Shown in pieces: positions 8,737 through 18,575 of a stretch of 64,000 nt of DNA (position 1 is the stretch's first letter; every line of letters begins with the position of its first letter). This stretch comes from Flavobacterium sp. WC2421. Lineage in GTDB: Bacteria; Bacteroidota; Bacteroidia; Flavobacteriales; Flavobacteriaceae. The notes under the pieces are model-generated. The model saw only the letters and a list, made by a program, of their open reading frames with translations. It did no database searches and was not told where the DNA came from. Both the position numbers and the translations under genes were made by a program. The stretch is from positions 744,001 through 808,000 of the forward strand of contig NZ_CP162004.1 of NCBI RefSeq assembly GCF_040822115.1. The letters run 5' to 3'.

Positions 8737-10282
8737 AAACATAAAAATAATTCGAAACTCTCTTTTTGTCTTATTACTTACAATAACCTATTCGTGTAGT
8801 AATGATATCACCGAAAGTAATGAACAATATGCCACTTTGAATCCAAAAAGCAATGATGAATTGGCGGGTAATTGGAAAACTATATTATTAACAGCTCCTG
8901 ATGAATTCCAGCTAGATGCTCCAATTGCAGCAAATACGCCCGCTTTTAATCGAGAAATAAATGAAATAAAAAGCTATCAAGAAAACATAACTGAAGATCA
9001 AAAAAGAATAATAAAATACTGGAGCGTTGGTGGTGTATTGCGTTGGAATGAAATCATGCGTACACTTGTGGCTCGCCATAATCGTCCACCTTATCAAAAT
9101 GAAGACGGAACTTATCCTGTCCCATCTGGAGCAAATCCTTTTGCAAACCCACAGTTTCCATTCTCAAGTCCTCCTTATGCTGCAAGGTCATATGCGTATG
9201 TAAGTGCGGCACAATATGATGCCCTTATTGCAACTTGGTACTACAAAAAACTGTATAACAGAGCAGCACCATTCGCAGTAGATACAAATTTGCAAGTATT
9301 AATTCCAAAAAGTACTTTGCCATCTTATCCTTCAGAGGACGCAGTTTTGGCTGGAGTTACTGTAGAATTACTAAAATTATTGTTCCCTACGGAAATCGCT
9401 TATATTGATGGAAAAGCAGAGGAAGAAAAACTATATCGCATTATTTCTGGAGCAAATGTTCGCAGTGATATAGATGCAGGAATCAGTTTAGGTAGAAAAA
9501 TTGCAGGCAAATTTATATCTAAAGCAACATCTGATGGTACTGGCGCAGCGATTGGAACACCTGAAATTTGGAAATCACTAGAAAACCAAGCCGTGGCAAA
9601 AGGAGAAATACCATGGAAGTCATTGGAATTTCCTGCTAGACCTCCTATGTTGCCCTTATTTGGTAAAGTCAAATCCTTCTTTATGACTCCAGAAATGGTG
9701 GTTGCTAACCGACCAATAGCCCCTCCATCAACACAATCTCCTCAGTTTGCTAAAGAGCTAGCTGAAATTAAAGACTTTAGTAAGAATCCAACAAGAAAAA
9801 ATATGGCAATCGTTTCATTTTGGGCAGACGGCGTAGGCACTTACACCCCACCTGGTCACTGGAATGCTATTGCAACAGAAGCATTTGTACAAGAAAACTA
9901 TAGTGAAGTACGATGGGCGAGAAACATGGCCTTATTAAATATCGCCATGATGGATGCCGCAATTTCTTGCTGGGATGCAAAATATACGTATTTCAACCCT
10001 AGGCCATCACAAGTAGATCCTTCGATAAAAACAACTACCGGAACACCCAATTTCCCAGCTTATGTTTCTGGTCATTCCACTTTTAGTGCTGCCGCATCAA
10101 CATTGCTTTCTTATTTAATTCCTTCAAAAGAGCTACAATTTAAAGCAATGGCATTGGAAGCCTCAAATTCAAGAATGTATGGCTGTATTCACTATAGAAG
10201 TGATTGCGAAAAAGGATTAGAGTTAGGACAAAAAGTTGGAAATATCGCCATTGCTAGGGCAAAAAGTGATGGAGCTGAATAA
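8726..10282 (+). CDS. Vanadium-dependent haloperoxidase / PAP2-family lipoprotein
   Basis: The 518-residue protein has a lipoprotein signal (LLLTITYSCSND, Cys about residue 24), so it is anchored outside the inner membrane. The C-terminal third has all three oxyanion-binding motifs of the vanadium-haloperoxidase/acid-phosphatase fold: K(x6)RP as KYTYFNPRP (Lys419, Arg426), SGH as YVSGHSTF (Ser448-His450), and SR(x5)H(x3)D as SRMYGCIHYRSD (Arg483, His489, Asp493). Length favours the haloperoxidase branch over small PAP2 phosphatases. Whether it binds vanadate and oxidises halides, or acts as a phosphatase, cannot be read from sequence. It overlaps the barrel gene upstream and is followed 47 bp later by the permease. 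Confidence 0.82.
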   Translation: MKNRNIKIIRNSLFVLLLTITYSCSNDITESNEQYATLNPKSNDELAGNWKTILLTAPDEFQLDAPIAANTPAFNREINEIKSYQENITEDQKRIIKYWSVGGVLRWNEIMRTLVARHNRPPYQNEDGTYPVPSGANPFANPQFPFSSPPYAARSYAYVSAAQYDALIATWYYKKLYNRAAPFAVDTNLQVLIPKSTLPSYPSEDAVLAGVTVELLKLLFPTEIAYIDGKAEEEKLYRIISGANVRSDIDAGISLGRKIAGKFISKATSDGTGAAIGTPEIWKSLENQAVAKGEIPWKSLEFPARPPMLPLFGKVKSFFMTPEMVVANRPIAPPSTQSPQFAKELAEIKDFSKNPTRKNMAIVSFWADGVGTYTPPGHWNAIATEAFVQENYSEVRWARNMALLNIAMMDAAISCWDAKYTYFNPRPSQVDPSIKTTTGTPNFPAYVSGHSTFSAAASTLLSYLIPSKELQFKAMALEASNSRMYGCIHYRSDCEKGLELGQKVGNIAIARAKSDGAE

Positions 10283-10329
10283 CTAAAGAATTCCAAATAG
10301 AAAAACATACTAAAATAATTTGATAGAAA

Positions 10330-11448
10330 ATGACAACTACTACCTCATACACAAACAAAGAAAACATCCTGAAACTACTATTATTAGTTAGTTTTCTTGC
10401 GCTATTTTTAAGCGCAAGCCGTTTTCAAGCTGAATTTAAAAAAGTAATCTGCATCGAAGGGAAATGCGATAAACCACACGAACATGGTCAATTAGGGTAT
10501 CATGAACGATTTCATATCGATACAAATGATAATTTTGCAGTTGCAACTATAAAAGGGGTTGCCAATTTCTGGGAAGCAAATGCTACTGGAATGACCTTCG
10601 CAATTATTATAGGCGGTGCCGCCCTATCATTACTATTGTCTTGGAAAAAATTTGAAGAATTAATACAGTTAAAAGGAATAAAAGGAGCCGCTATAGGAAG
10701 TGTTTTTGGAATGCCTTTAAATATGTGTGCCAACTGTTCTGCTGTTACCAGTGTTAGCGTTACTTCTCAAAAGGGAAGCACTGAAGCAACACTAGGAATT
10801 ATCCTCGGAGGTGCATTACTTAACATCATTGGGATCGTAACTATGTTTGGAATCTTTAATCCAGCTATTGTTATTTCAAGAATTATTTTTAGCATAATAA
10901 TGATATTATTCGTTATTCCTCAAATATCAAAATTAATAACTAAAAAAGAAGCTATTCCCGTAAAAAGTGAAGTATTCGAAAAGATATCTTGTTATTTTCC
11001 AGAAAAATCAATATTTCAAACTTTAATAAAAGCCACCGAAGATTGGTTAATAGCCGTAGGCACTATCGCATACAAATTAATTCCTTTAATGATTGTTGGT
11101 ACTCTATTCACAGCTCTTTTTAGAGCCTTTTTCCCAAATGAAGTACTACATACTATCTTGGCTTACAATCCAATTGTAATCTTGATAATTGTTTCTTTTA
11201 TTGGAACTATGCTTTCAGTTCCTGTATTATTCGAAATTTTATTAGGAACTATATTATTGCAACTTGGCTTTACAAATGGTGTAATTGCGGCTATGCTATT
11301 TACCGCTCCTTCTTATGGCCTTTTCACAGTAGTATTAACAAAAGAAAAATTAGGGGGCTATAAAATTCCAGCACTATTAATAGCAATTACTTTTATTTTT
11401 GGAATTGGAACAGGATTATTAGCGGATTACTTAACTCAATTATTTTAA
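10330..11448 (+). CDS. COG0701-type permease with a Cys pair and a His-rich loop
   Basis: The 372-residue inner-membrane protein has about eight to ten hydrophobic segments in two halves, resembling the COG0701/UPF0718 permeases that include the organoarsenical exporter ArsP. The family's CSC-type motif appears here as PLNMCANCSAV, a CxxC pair, followed by GSTEATLGIILGGALLN. The first extracytoplasmic loop carries CIEGKCDKPHEHG and YHERFHID, rich in Cys and His, which suggests metal or thiol binding (inference). The C-terminal half has SVPVLFEILLGTILLQLGF and a second repeat-like segment. Cargo is unknown. Confidence 0.7.
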   Translation: MTTTTSYTNKENILKLLLLVSFLALFLSASRFQAEFKKVICIEGKCDKPHEHGQLGYHERFHIDTNDNFAVATIKGVANFWEANATGMTFAIIIGGAALSLLLSWKKFEELIQLKGIKGAAIGSVFGMPLNMCANCSAVTSVSVTSQKGSTEATLGIILGGALLNIIGIVTMFGIFNPAIVISRIIFSIIMILFVIPQISKLITKKEAIPVKSEVFEKISCYFPEKSIFQTLIKATEDWLIAVGTIAYKLIPLMIVGTLFTALFRAFFPNEVLHTILAYNPIVILIIVSFIGTMLSVPVLFEILLGTILLQLGFTNGVIAAMLFTAPSYGLFTVVLTKEKLGGYKIPALLIAITFIFGIGTGLLADYLTQLF

Positions 11449-11451
11449 ATC

Positions 11452-11613
11452 ATGAAAAAACCTATCATCGGAATCATATTGTTTCTATTGCAAATTAGCT
11501 TGGCCTTATTTTACAACAACACATTTGATCTAAAATTCATTTTTGGGCTTGCGATTATATCAACCTTATATCTTTTATATAAGCTTATAAAAAATAAACA
11601 AAACGCAATATAA
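11452..11613 (+). CDS. Small two-helix membrane protein
   Basis: This is a 53-residue frame starting 3 bp after the permease stop codon (MKKPIIGIILFLLQISL) and ending KLIKNKQNAI. It is predicted as two transmembrane helices (about residues 5-20 and 29-45) joined by YNNTFDLK, with a basic tail. The tight spacing argues that it is translated with the permease. A bidirectional terminator follows about 75 bp downstream. No family is recognised. A subunit or stabiliser of the permease is an inference. Confidence 0.6.
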   Translation: MKKPIIGIILFLLQISLALFYNNTFDLKFIFGLAIISTLYLLYKLIKNKQNAI

Positions 11614-11685
11614 CATTTGTAATTACACCGTTTATAAACGAAAAAAATCAAGATCAAAAATAGAGTTGAAAAAACAATTTACTGC

Positions 11686-11722
11686 ATAAAAAAACGCCTA
11701 ACAAATAGCTAGGCGTTTTTTA
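11686..11722. terminator. Bidirectional terminator between the permease unit and atpC
   Basis: ACGCCTA (11694-11700) pairs with TAGGCGT (11710-11716) around a 9-base loop, flanked by an A-run and a T-run. It serves both converging units. Confidence 0.8.
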
Positions 11723-11740
11723 TATAAATTTAAGATTGCA

Positions 11741-12022
11741 CTAATCAACTAATACAATTACTTTATTATCTTTCATTTCAATAGTTCCAGAAGAAATAGC
11801 CAACGTATAATTCTGATCGTTTACTTTCGAGAATAAACCTGCTGTTTCTTTATTAAACTTAAAATCCGGTGCTGTAATGTTTACAGTTCCTTTTTGAAGC
11901 AACGAAACTATTGGAGCGTGATTATTTAAAATTTGAAAACTTCCATCAACACCAGGTACAGATATTGAAGTTATTTCTCCTTTGAACAATGATGCTTCTG
12001 GTGATACTATTTCTAAAATCAT
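11741..12022 (-). CDS. atpC: F1F0 ATP synthase epsilon subunit (short form)
   Basis: The 93-residue protein begins MILEIVSPEASLFKGEI and contains VPGVDGSFQILNNHAPIVS, the N-terminal beta-sandwich of the epsilon subunit that sits on the gamma/c-ring stalk. The C-terminal helical hairpin of the roughly 135-residue enterobacterial protein is absent. Short epsilon subunits are common in this phylum, so this is unlikely to be damage. The gene follows atpD after 74 bp and shares its promoter. The rest of the ATP synthase genes are elsewhere. Confidence 0.93.
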   Translation of the reverse strand: MILEIVSPEASLFKGEITSISVPGVDGSFQILNNHAPIVSLLQKGTVNITAPDFKFNKETAGLFSKVNDQNYTLAISSGTIEMKDNKVIVLVD

Positions 12023-12096
12023 TTTTTATTTATTTTAAATTTTAAATTTTAGATTTTAAATTAATTTATAATTCAAAATTCAACATTCAAAATAGA

Positions 12097-13611
<1,515 letters not shown>

Positions 13612-13692
13612 TTATGTATTTATTAAATAGCTATTTAGGTTTATGAAATACCACCAACCGAAATTTACCGATTAGATACTTTTTTCAGAGTG

Positions 13693-13722
13693 CAAAGATA
13701 ATTTTTTAAAATAAAAAATCAA
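13693..13722 (-). promoter_or_regulatory. Consensus promoter of atpD-atpC
   Basis: On the minus strand there is TTG (13722-13720), a 19-base spacer, and TATCTTTG (13700-13693). This is an exact fit to the Flavobacterium TTG-19-TAnnTTTG promoter. The -7 element ends 84 bp before the atpD ATG, leaving a moderate leader. Confidence 0.85.
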
Positions 13723-13802
13723 CACCTTTTCGCATAAAAACATTAAAAAATTAATGGATAACTTAAAATCAAGTTTAAAACCCTCAAAATATCCGAATAT
13801 AC

Positions 13803-13838
13803 TAAAAATAAAAACCACCACGTTTTAAAAACGGGTGG
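13803..13838 (-). terminator. Terminator of the receptor/SGNH lipoprotein unit
   Basis: CCACC (13815-13819) and GGTGG (13834-13838), with CGTTTT/AAAACG inside, form a hairpin. On the minus strand it is followed by a T-rich run. It lies just after the stop of the SGNH lipoprotein gene and before the atpD promoter. Confidence 0.7.
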
Positions 13839-13865
13839 CTCTATTTTTTTAATCTTACTACAAAT

Positions 13866-15407
13866 TTATTGAATTACTTTTGGATAAATTATTGGATAAA
13901 GACCTAAATCAATCTTCTTCAACGTGGCAGAATATTTAACATTTATAGCATCACTAAAAGCATTTGCTATCAATGCATATCCTCTAGGACCAGGATGTAC
14001 TCCATCAAGAGAAAAAGCCCCACCTGTCACATAAGTTGATGTTAGTGTAAAACTATTACTTACAATACCTCCTGTTGACAACTGAGTCATTATTGTCTTT
14101 GTATCTACAAATGCCAAACCTTTTGAATCCGCAATTGCTTTTATCGTTACATTATAAGCATCTGTAGCCGTTTTAATCATCGCAACTTCTGTTGGAATTA
14201 ATACATCTTTATCTTGTAAAGGATATGTTATCCCAAATTTATTTAAAGGAGCTGGAATTCCAGCTGGAGCAGTACCAATTACAGATTGGGTTGGCAAGAC
14301 AACTAAATCATTTGCATTTGCTTGACGAGCTTGTCCAAAAACACTTCCATAAAAAGTAGCGGTAGCCACTCCTAATGTAGGTGTGAATGCTGCAGTTAAT
14401 TGAGCTGATAAGTTCGTTAAAGACTCATCTTTTATCAATAATGGATTTGAAGCCGTCGTAGATAATAAATTTATTCTATCACCTGCACCAAAAGCAGTTA
14501 AAGCTGCTTTCAATGGCCCATACAATTGCGCATTAAGTGCCCCAATTGTAGCGTCCCCAACAGCAGTACTTCCACTACCAAGAAGTTTTGAAGTTAAAGG
14601 ATTATAAGGAACCGTTGTAAAATAAGGTAGCGTTGTAATATAAGGTAAGTTAGCGACAACCCCTTTTGCCCCATTAGCAGTTAGATTAGTAACTAATCCT
14701 GAGTATACACTTGCAAAAACATTAGGGTCAGTAATATCATTACTACCATAAGTAGCCGGATTCAAATTTCCCGTTTGATCCACACCAACACCTCCAGAAG
14801 TTGCAAAACCCAATACATCATTACCTCCAATCCATAAAGAAAAGAAAGTTGGTGCTTGAACTAAGGCGTCCGCTAAAACAGTAGTTCCAGCTGCAGTTGA
14901 AAATCTTGCAAAATAAGGATTTGCTGCACCTATAGCTACACCGGCAACATTTCCGTATCCAGGTGCAACTAAATGGTAACTTTTAGCCCCAGGAACACCT
15001 AAATTATTAAAAGGGCCAGTTAAGTGAGTTGTCACTTCAGTTGTTGGAACACCATCAACAGAAACTGGACCAACACCATTAAAATACAAACGAACTCCGG
15101 CAATAACATTACCTCCTAGAAGTAATCCACCGATATTATCAGAAGTATAAGGTGTTTTGAATTCCCCCCCACCTGCTTCAACAAACTGTTGTGCTAATAG
15201 ATTAACATAAGAACCTTCTTGTCCTTTTTTGAAAAGCGCACCATCACTATAGCCCGCAGCAAATGAATCGCCCAATGCCACATATTTTGTAAAACTTGCC
15301 GAGCCTGAAGTTGCAGGTACTTCAGCAGGAGTCGTATTTGAATCGTCACTATTACATGCCACAAAGGTCAACGAAACCAATAGTAGCCATTTGAAATTTT
15401 TTATCAT
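13866..15407 (-). CDS. SGNH/GDSL-type esterase lipoprotein
   Basis: The 513-residue lipoprotein (signal ends VACNSDDS, Cys about residue 18) has the SGNH hydrolase blocks: block I YVALGDSFAAGY with nucleophile Ser48, block III SLWIGGNDVLGF, and block V DGVHPGPRGY with Asp468 and His471. Between them is a long low-complexity insert rich in Ala, Thr, Gly and Asn. It probably hydrolyses acyl or acetyl esters at the cell surface. The gene starts 37 bp after the TonB-dependent receptor gene on the same strand, so receptor and esterase are likely one uptake/processing unit. Confidence 0.88.
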   Translation of the reverse strand: MIKNFKWLLLVSLTFVACNSDDSNTTPAEVPATSGSASFTKYVALGDSFAAGYSDGALFKKGQEGSYVNLLAQQFVEAGGGEFKTPYTSDNIGGLLLGGNVIAGVRLYFNGVGPVSVDGVPTTEVTTHLTGPFNNLGVPGAKSYHLVAPGYGNVAGVAIGAANPYFARFSTAAGTTVLADALVQAPTFFSLWIGGNDVLGFATSGGVGVDQTGNLNPATYGSNDITDPNVFASVYSGLVTNLTANGAKGVVANLPYITTLPYFTTVPYNPLTSKLLGSGSTAVGDATIGALNAQLYGPLKAALTAFGAGDRINLLSTTASNPLLIKDESLTNLSAQLTAAFTPTLGVATATFYGSVFGQARQANANDLVVLPTQSVIGTAPAGIPAPLNKFGITYPLQDKDVLIPTEVAMIKTATDAYNVTIKAIADSKGLAFVDTKTIMTQLSTGGIVSNSFTLTSTYVTGGAFSLDGVHPGPRGYALIANAFSDAINVKYSATLKKIDLGLYPIIYPKVIQ

Positions 15408-15444
15408 TGTTTAAGTCTTTTTTTTATTAATGAATACTATTAGC

Positions 15445-18273
15445 TTACGGATTGATTGTCCAAGAAGCAAAATATTGTTGCCCAATTAAACCGGCACCTA
15501 ATACTTGAGCATATTCTTTACCACCAATATTTGCTGCTCCAATTTTTAATGTAGATTTCAATTTTGGGAAGTTATAATTAATTTGAGCGTCAATTACTGT
15601 AGCGGCATCGATCATACCATCAACCATTGTTGATTGCCATAAATACTCACTATTCCATCTTCCACTAATATTGAAACCGAAATTTTCAAATAATTTCTCA
15701 TTACCAAATGATGCTTTTACTCTATGTTTTGGAGTATTAAATCCAGCTTCAAAACTTGGATCTTTAGCTTGGTCAAAATTAAATTCAGCATAGTTGTAAT
15801 TAACACCTACTTCGAAATCTCTGTATACTTTTTTAGAAAGGCCCAAACCAAAACCTAGCGATTTGATTTCAACATTCGTATTGGTATACAATTGGTATGC
15901 TCTATAATTTCCGTTTTGAAGTGCGTGTAATGATTGCGCACCGGCATCCGCAGCTAATGGATTTGGAGCGTCTTGTGCTGTTCCGTAATAAGGAGCCACA
16001 ACATTCAAGTTTCCAATAAAATCATTATAAATATTATAATACCCATTAATATCGATTGACACATCACGAATAAATGAACGATATCCTAATTCAAATGCTT
16101 TAACCTGCTCTGGTTTTACATAATTTACATTTGTTTTTCTTAATAATGCAGAACCTGCAACAGGGTTACTTGCTGCCAATGCACTAAAAGCAGCTACAGA
16201 ACTAGCTGTATAAGAATTATTATATGCATTTAATCCAGTCATAACAACGTTTTGACCACCAGCCAAAGCTTGTCCAACTGCAGTAGCAACTGGTAAAGTC
16301 TCGCTATATCTTGTTAAGTTGTCTGGAGCTGATCCAAGTAATATGGCGCTTCCTACATTAAATCCAATGTATTGATCTTGTGTTGATGGATTTCTAAAAC
16401 CAGTTTGAAATGAAGCTCTGAAATTATGTCTTCTACTTTCTCCACCTGAATAAACAAATGAAACTCTAGGAGATACATTTCCGTCGAAATTTTTTGATTT
16501 ATCGTAACGAACAGATCCAGTAAATTTTAAACGGTCATCTATCATTTTTTTAGTCAACTGCGTATACGCTCCATATTCGTTATAATAAATAGGACCATCA
16601 GCATCTGTATAAATTCTTCCATGAGAATTCAATTGATATTGTCTGTATGAACCTCCAACTTGAATTTCTGCAAATTTGATGACATCTTTAAAGTTATAAT
16701 TTGCATCTGAATGATATACTTTAGAATTATCAACTAATTTAGATCCTGTAAGCACACTTTCACCTGAAATAACTTGATTGAATGCAGCCTTAAACTCAGG
16801 AGTACCTGGGATTAATCTTCCAGTGTCTGCCGTTTGTCTCGCTATTTTATGAGCATTTTCAGGAGTCATACCTGCTAATGTAGATTGAACATAAGCTCCT
16901 GCATATTGTCCAAACCATGTTTTATCGTCTTTCCACACTCTATTGACATTAATCCCTGTAAATAGCATATCATATGATTTACCACCATCTTCAGTTGTAG
17001 TATACCCTCTTACATAAAAATTCTTTCCTTTAATCTCTAATTTATGCTGTTGCATAAAAAAGTCATTCAAATAATACCTATTTGCTCCTTGATAAACAGC
17101 ATTACCAAAACCAAATTTACTTTGCAAAATAACTTCTAAGTTTTCATTCCCAAAAGGTCTATAATGAAGTGAAAAATCAATTTTAGTATTACTCGCTTTA
17201 TTATCCGTAAGATCAGTTTCATTATACCCCGTTCTACTTACATTATAATTAGGAAGTAAATTAACTGCAGATGCAGGTATCAAACCTAAACCAGCAAGGG
17301 ATTGACCAACACCTTTTATATTTGTAGAAACTTCATCACCATATACATTTATACCATCATAATTAACATGACTTCTATCTCTTCCAGCAACGGTTTTGTC
17401 ATTATAATTAGTAGCATACCAATCCGTACCATGCATGTACGTGAAATTAGCTTTTGCCGCCAATTTAGGACTAAAAGCATGCGCCATGCGAATTCCATAA
17501 TCTACATAATCGTTATTCCCTGCCGCTTTTTGACTTGTTTGTCCAAATTTTGCATAAGCTGTGATTCCAGGACTAGTGAATGGACTTTTACTATTCATGA
17601 ATAAAATTCCGTTAAAAGCATTAGCACCATACAATGCAGAAGAAGCACCTGGTAAAAGCTCTACACTTTGAACATCAATCTCCGAAACACCAATCATGTT
17701 ACCAAGAACAAAGTTTAACAAAGGAGATGAATTATCCATTCCATCGACTAACTGCATAAAACGGGTATTCGCAACTGTTGCAAAACCACGCGTGTTAATT
17801 GACTTAAAAGACAAACTACTTGTATTCATTTGAACTTCTTTTAAGTTTTCTAAACCATCGTAAAAAGTCGCTGAGGCTGATTTTTTAATATCCGCAACAC
17901 CCATTCTTTCAATAGTTACCGGAGATTCTAATACACGCTCTGGAGTTCTTGAAGCAGAAACAACAATTTCATTAAGTAAATTATCCTCTTCTTTGAGCAC
18001 AAGATTTACTTTTTGATTATTTGATGAAATATTTACTTTTTTGGAAATAAAACCAACACTTGTAACCTCGATCGTATAAGGAGGCTTTTTTGAAGAACTT
18101 AAGATGAATTTTCCATCAATATCTGAAACAGAACCGATGTCTTCTCCAACAATTTTAATATTAGCTCCAATAATAGGTTGGCCATTACTGTCAGCTACCG
18201 AACCCGAAATTGAATTTTGAGCAAAACTAATGCTACAAAAAAACAATGACAAAAAAAGTAAATAAGCTCTCAT
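15445..18273 (-). CDS. TonB-dependent outer-membrane receptor with carboxypeptidase-regulatory-like domain
   Basis: The 942-residue protein has a signal peptide (ending SISFAQ), a CarboxypepD_reg-like domain at about residues 20-95 (ISGSVADSNGQPIIGANI), a plug domain at about 105-230 (NEIVVSASRTPERVLESP; SVELLPGASSALYGANAF), and a C-terminal 22-strand barrel ending in an aromatic-rich strand. It imports a ligand across the outer membrane using TonB energy. There is no adjacent SusD-like gene, so it is not a classical Sus pair; its partner here is the SGNH lipoprotein immediately downstream. The substrate may be a lipid or esterified compound (inference). Confidence 0.92.
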   Translation of the reverse strand: MRAYLLFLSLFFCSISFAQNSISGSVADSNGQPIIGANIKIVGEDIGSVSDIDGKFILSSSKKPPYTIEVTSVGFISKKVNISSNNQKVNLVLKEEDNLLNEIVVSASRTPERVLESPVTIERMGVADIKKSASATFYDGLENLKEVQMNTSSLSFKSINTRGFATVANTRFMQLVDGMDNSSPLLNFVLGNMIGVSEIDVQSVELLPGASSALYGANAFNGILFMNSKSPFTSPGITAYAKFGQTSQKAAGNNDYVDYGIRMAHAFSPKLAAKANFTYMHGTDWYATNYNDKTVAGRDRSHVNYDGINVYGDEVSTNIKGVGQSLAGLGLIPASAVNLLPNYNVSRTGYNETDLTDNKASNTKIDFSLHYRPFGNENLEVILQSKFGFGNAVYQGANRYYLNDFFMQQHKLEIKGKNFYVRGYTTTEDGGKSYDMLFTGINVNRVWKDDKTWFGQYAGAYVQSTLAGMTPENAHKIARQTADTGRLIPGTPEFKAAFNQVISGESVLTGSKLVDNSKVYHSDANYNFKDVIKFAEIQVGGSYRQYQLNSHGRIYTDADGPIYYNEYGAYTQLTKKMIDDRLKFTGSVRYDKSKNFDGNVSPRVSFVYSGGESRRHNFRASFQTGFRNPSTQDQYIGFNVGSAILLGSAPDNLTRYSETLPVATAVGQALAGGQNVVMTGLNAYNNSYTASSVAAFSALAASNPVAGSALLRKTNVNYVKPEQVKAFELGYRSFIRDVSIDINGYYNIYNDFIGNLNVVAPYYGTAQDAPNPLAADAGAQSLHALQNGNYRAYQLYTNTNVEIKSLGFGLGLSKKVYRDFEVGVNYNYAEFNFDQAKDPSFEAGFNTPKHRVKASFGNEKLFENFGFNISGRWNSEYLWQSTMVDGMIDAATVIDAQINYNFPKLKSTLKIGAANIGGKEYAQVLGAGLIGQQYFASWTINP

Positions 18274-18575
18274 TTGGTTAATTTTTTAAGATTTATGTCA
18301 CCAAAGTACAAATATTTTTGATATTACTAAAAAAACGTTAAAAATATTTAATAATTATCATAAAATTTAGCCCATATTAACTTATTCAATATTGTCTTTT
18401 ATTAAATATTAACCATAAAAAATTGTTAAAAAAACAAAATATACTATGCATACATATAAAATTAACTAAAAAAATAGGTTTATCATAAAAAAACAGATTT
18501 TAAAAAATATTTTCGCAAAAAAAAGAAGCAAGACCTAAAGTCTTGCTTCTTTTATATAATATATGAAGATAATAA
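18274..18575. other. Intergenic region between glmS and the receptor gene
   Basis: This 302-bp, extremely AT-rich stretch has no gene. It contains the glmS terminator (18516-18556). A TACTTTGG sequence about 30 bp before the receptor ATG on the minus strand is one base from the -7 consensus. Nothing else was recognised. Confidence 0.6.
18516..18556 (-). terminator. Terminator of the glmS unit
   Basis: GAAGCAAGAC (18525-18534) pairs perfectly with GTCTTGCTTC (18540-18549) around a 5-base loop. On the minus strand it is followed by a run of eight T residues, 27 bp after the glmS stop. Confidence 0.88.

Noticed and set aside
11741..12022. Truncated atpC
   Set aside because: The protein lacks the C-terminal helical domain, but short epsilon subunits are normal in this phylum and the gene is preceded by an intact atpD.
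17302..17604. Long open frames overlapping larger genes on the other strand
   Set aside because: They lie entirely inside clear genes (receptor, atpD, glmS, metG and others), show no family pattern, and have low-complexity content. The larger genes explain the open frames.
15445..18273. SusC-type annotation of the receptor
   Set aside because: There is a carboxypeptidase-regulatory-like domain, but no SusD-like gene is adjacent; the partner is an SGNH lipoprotein.
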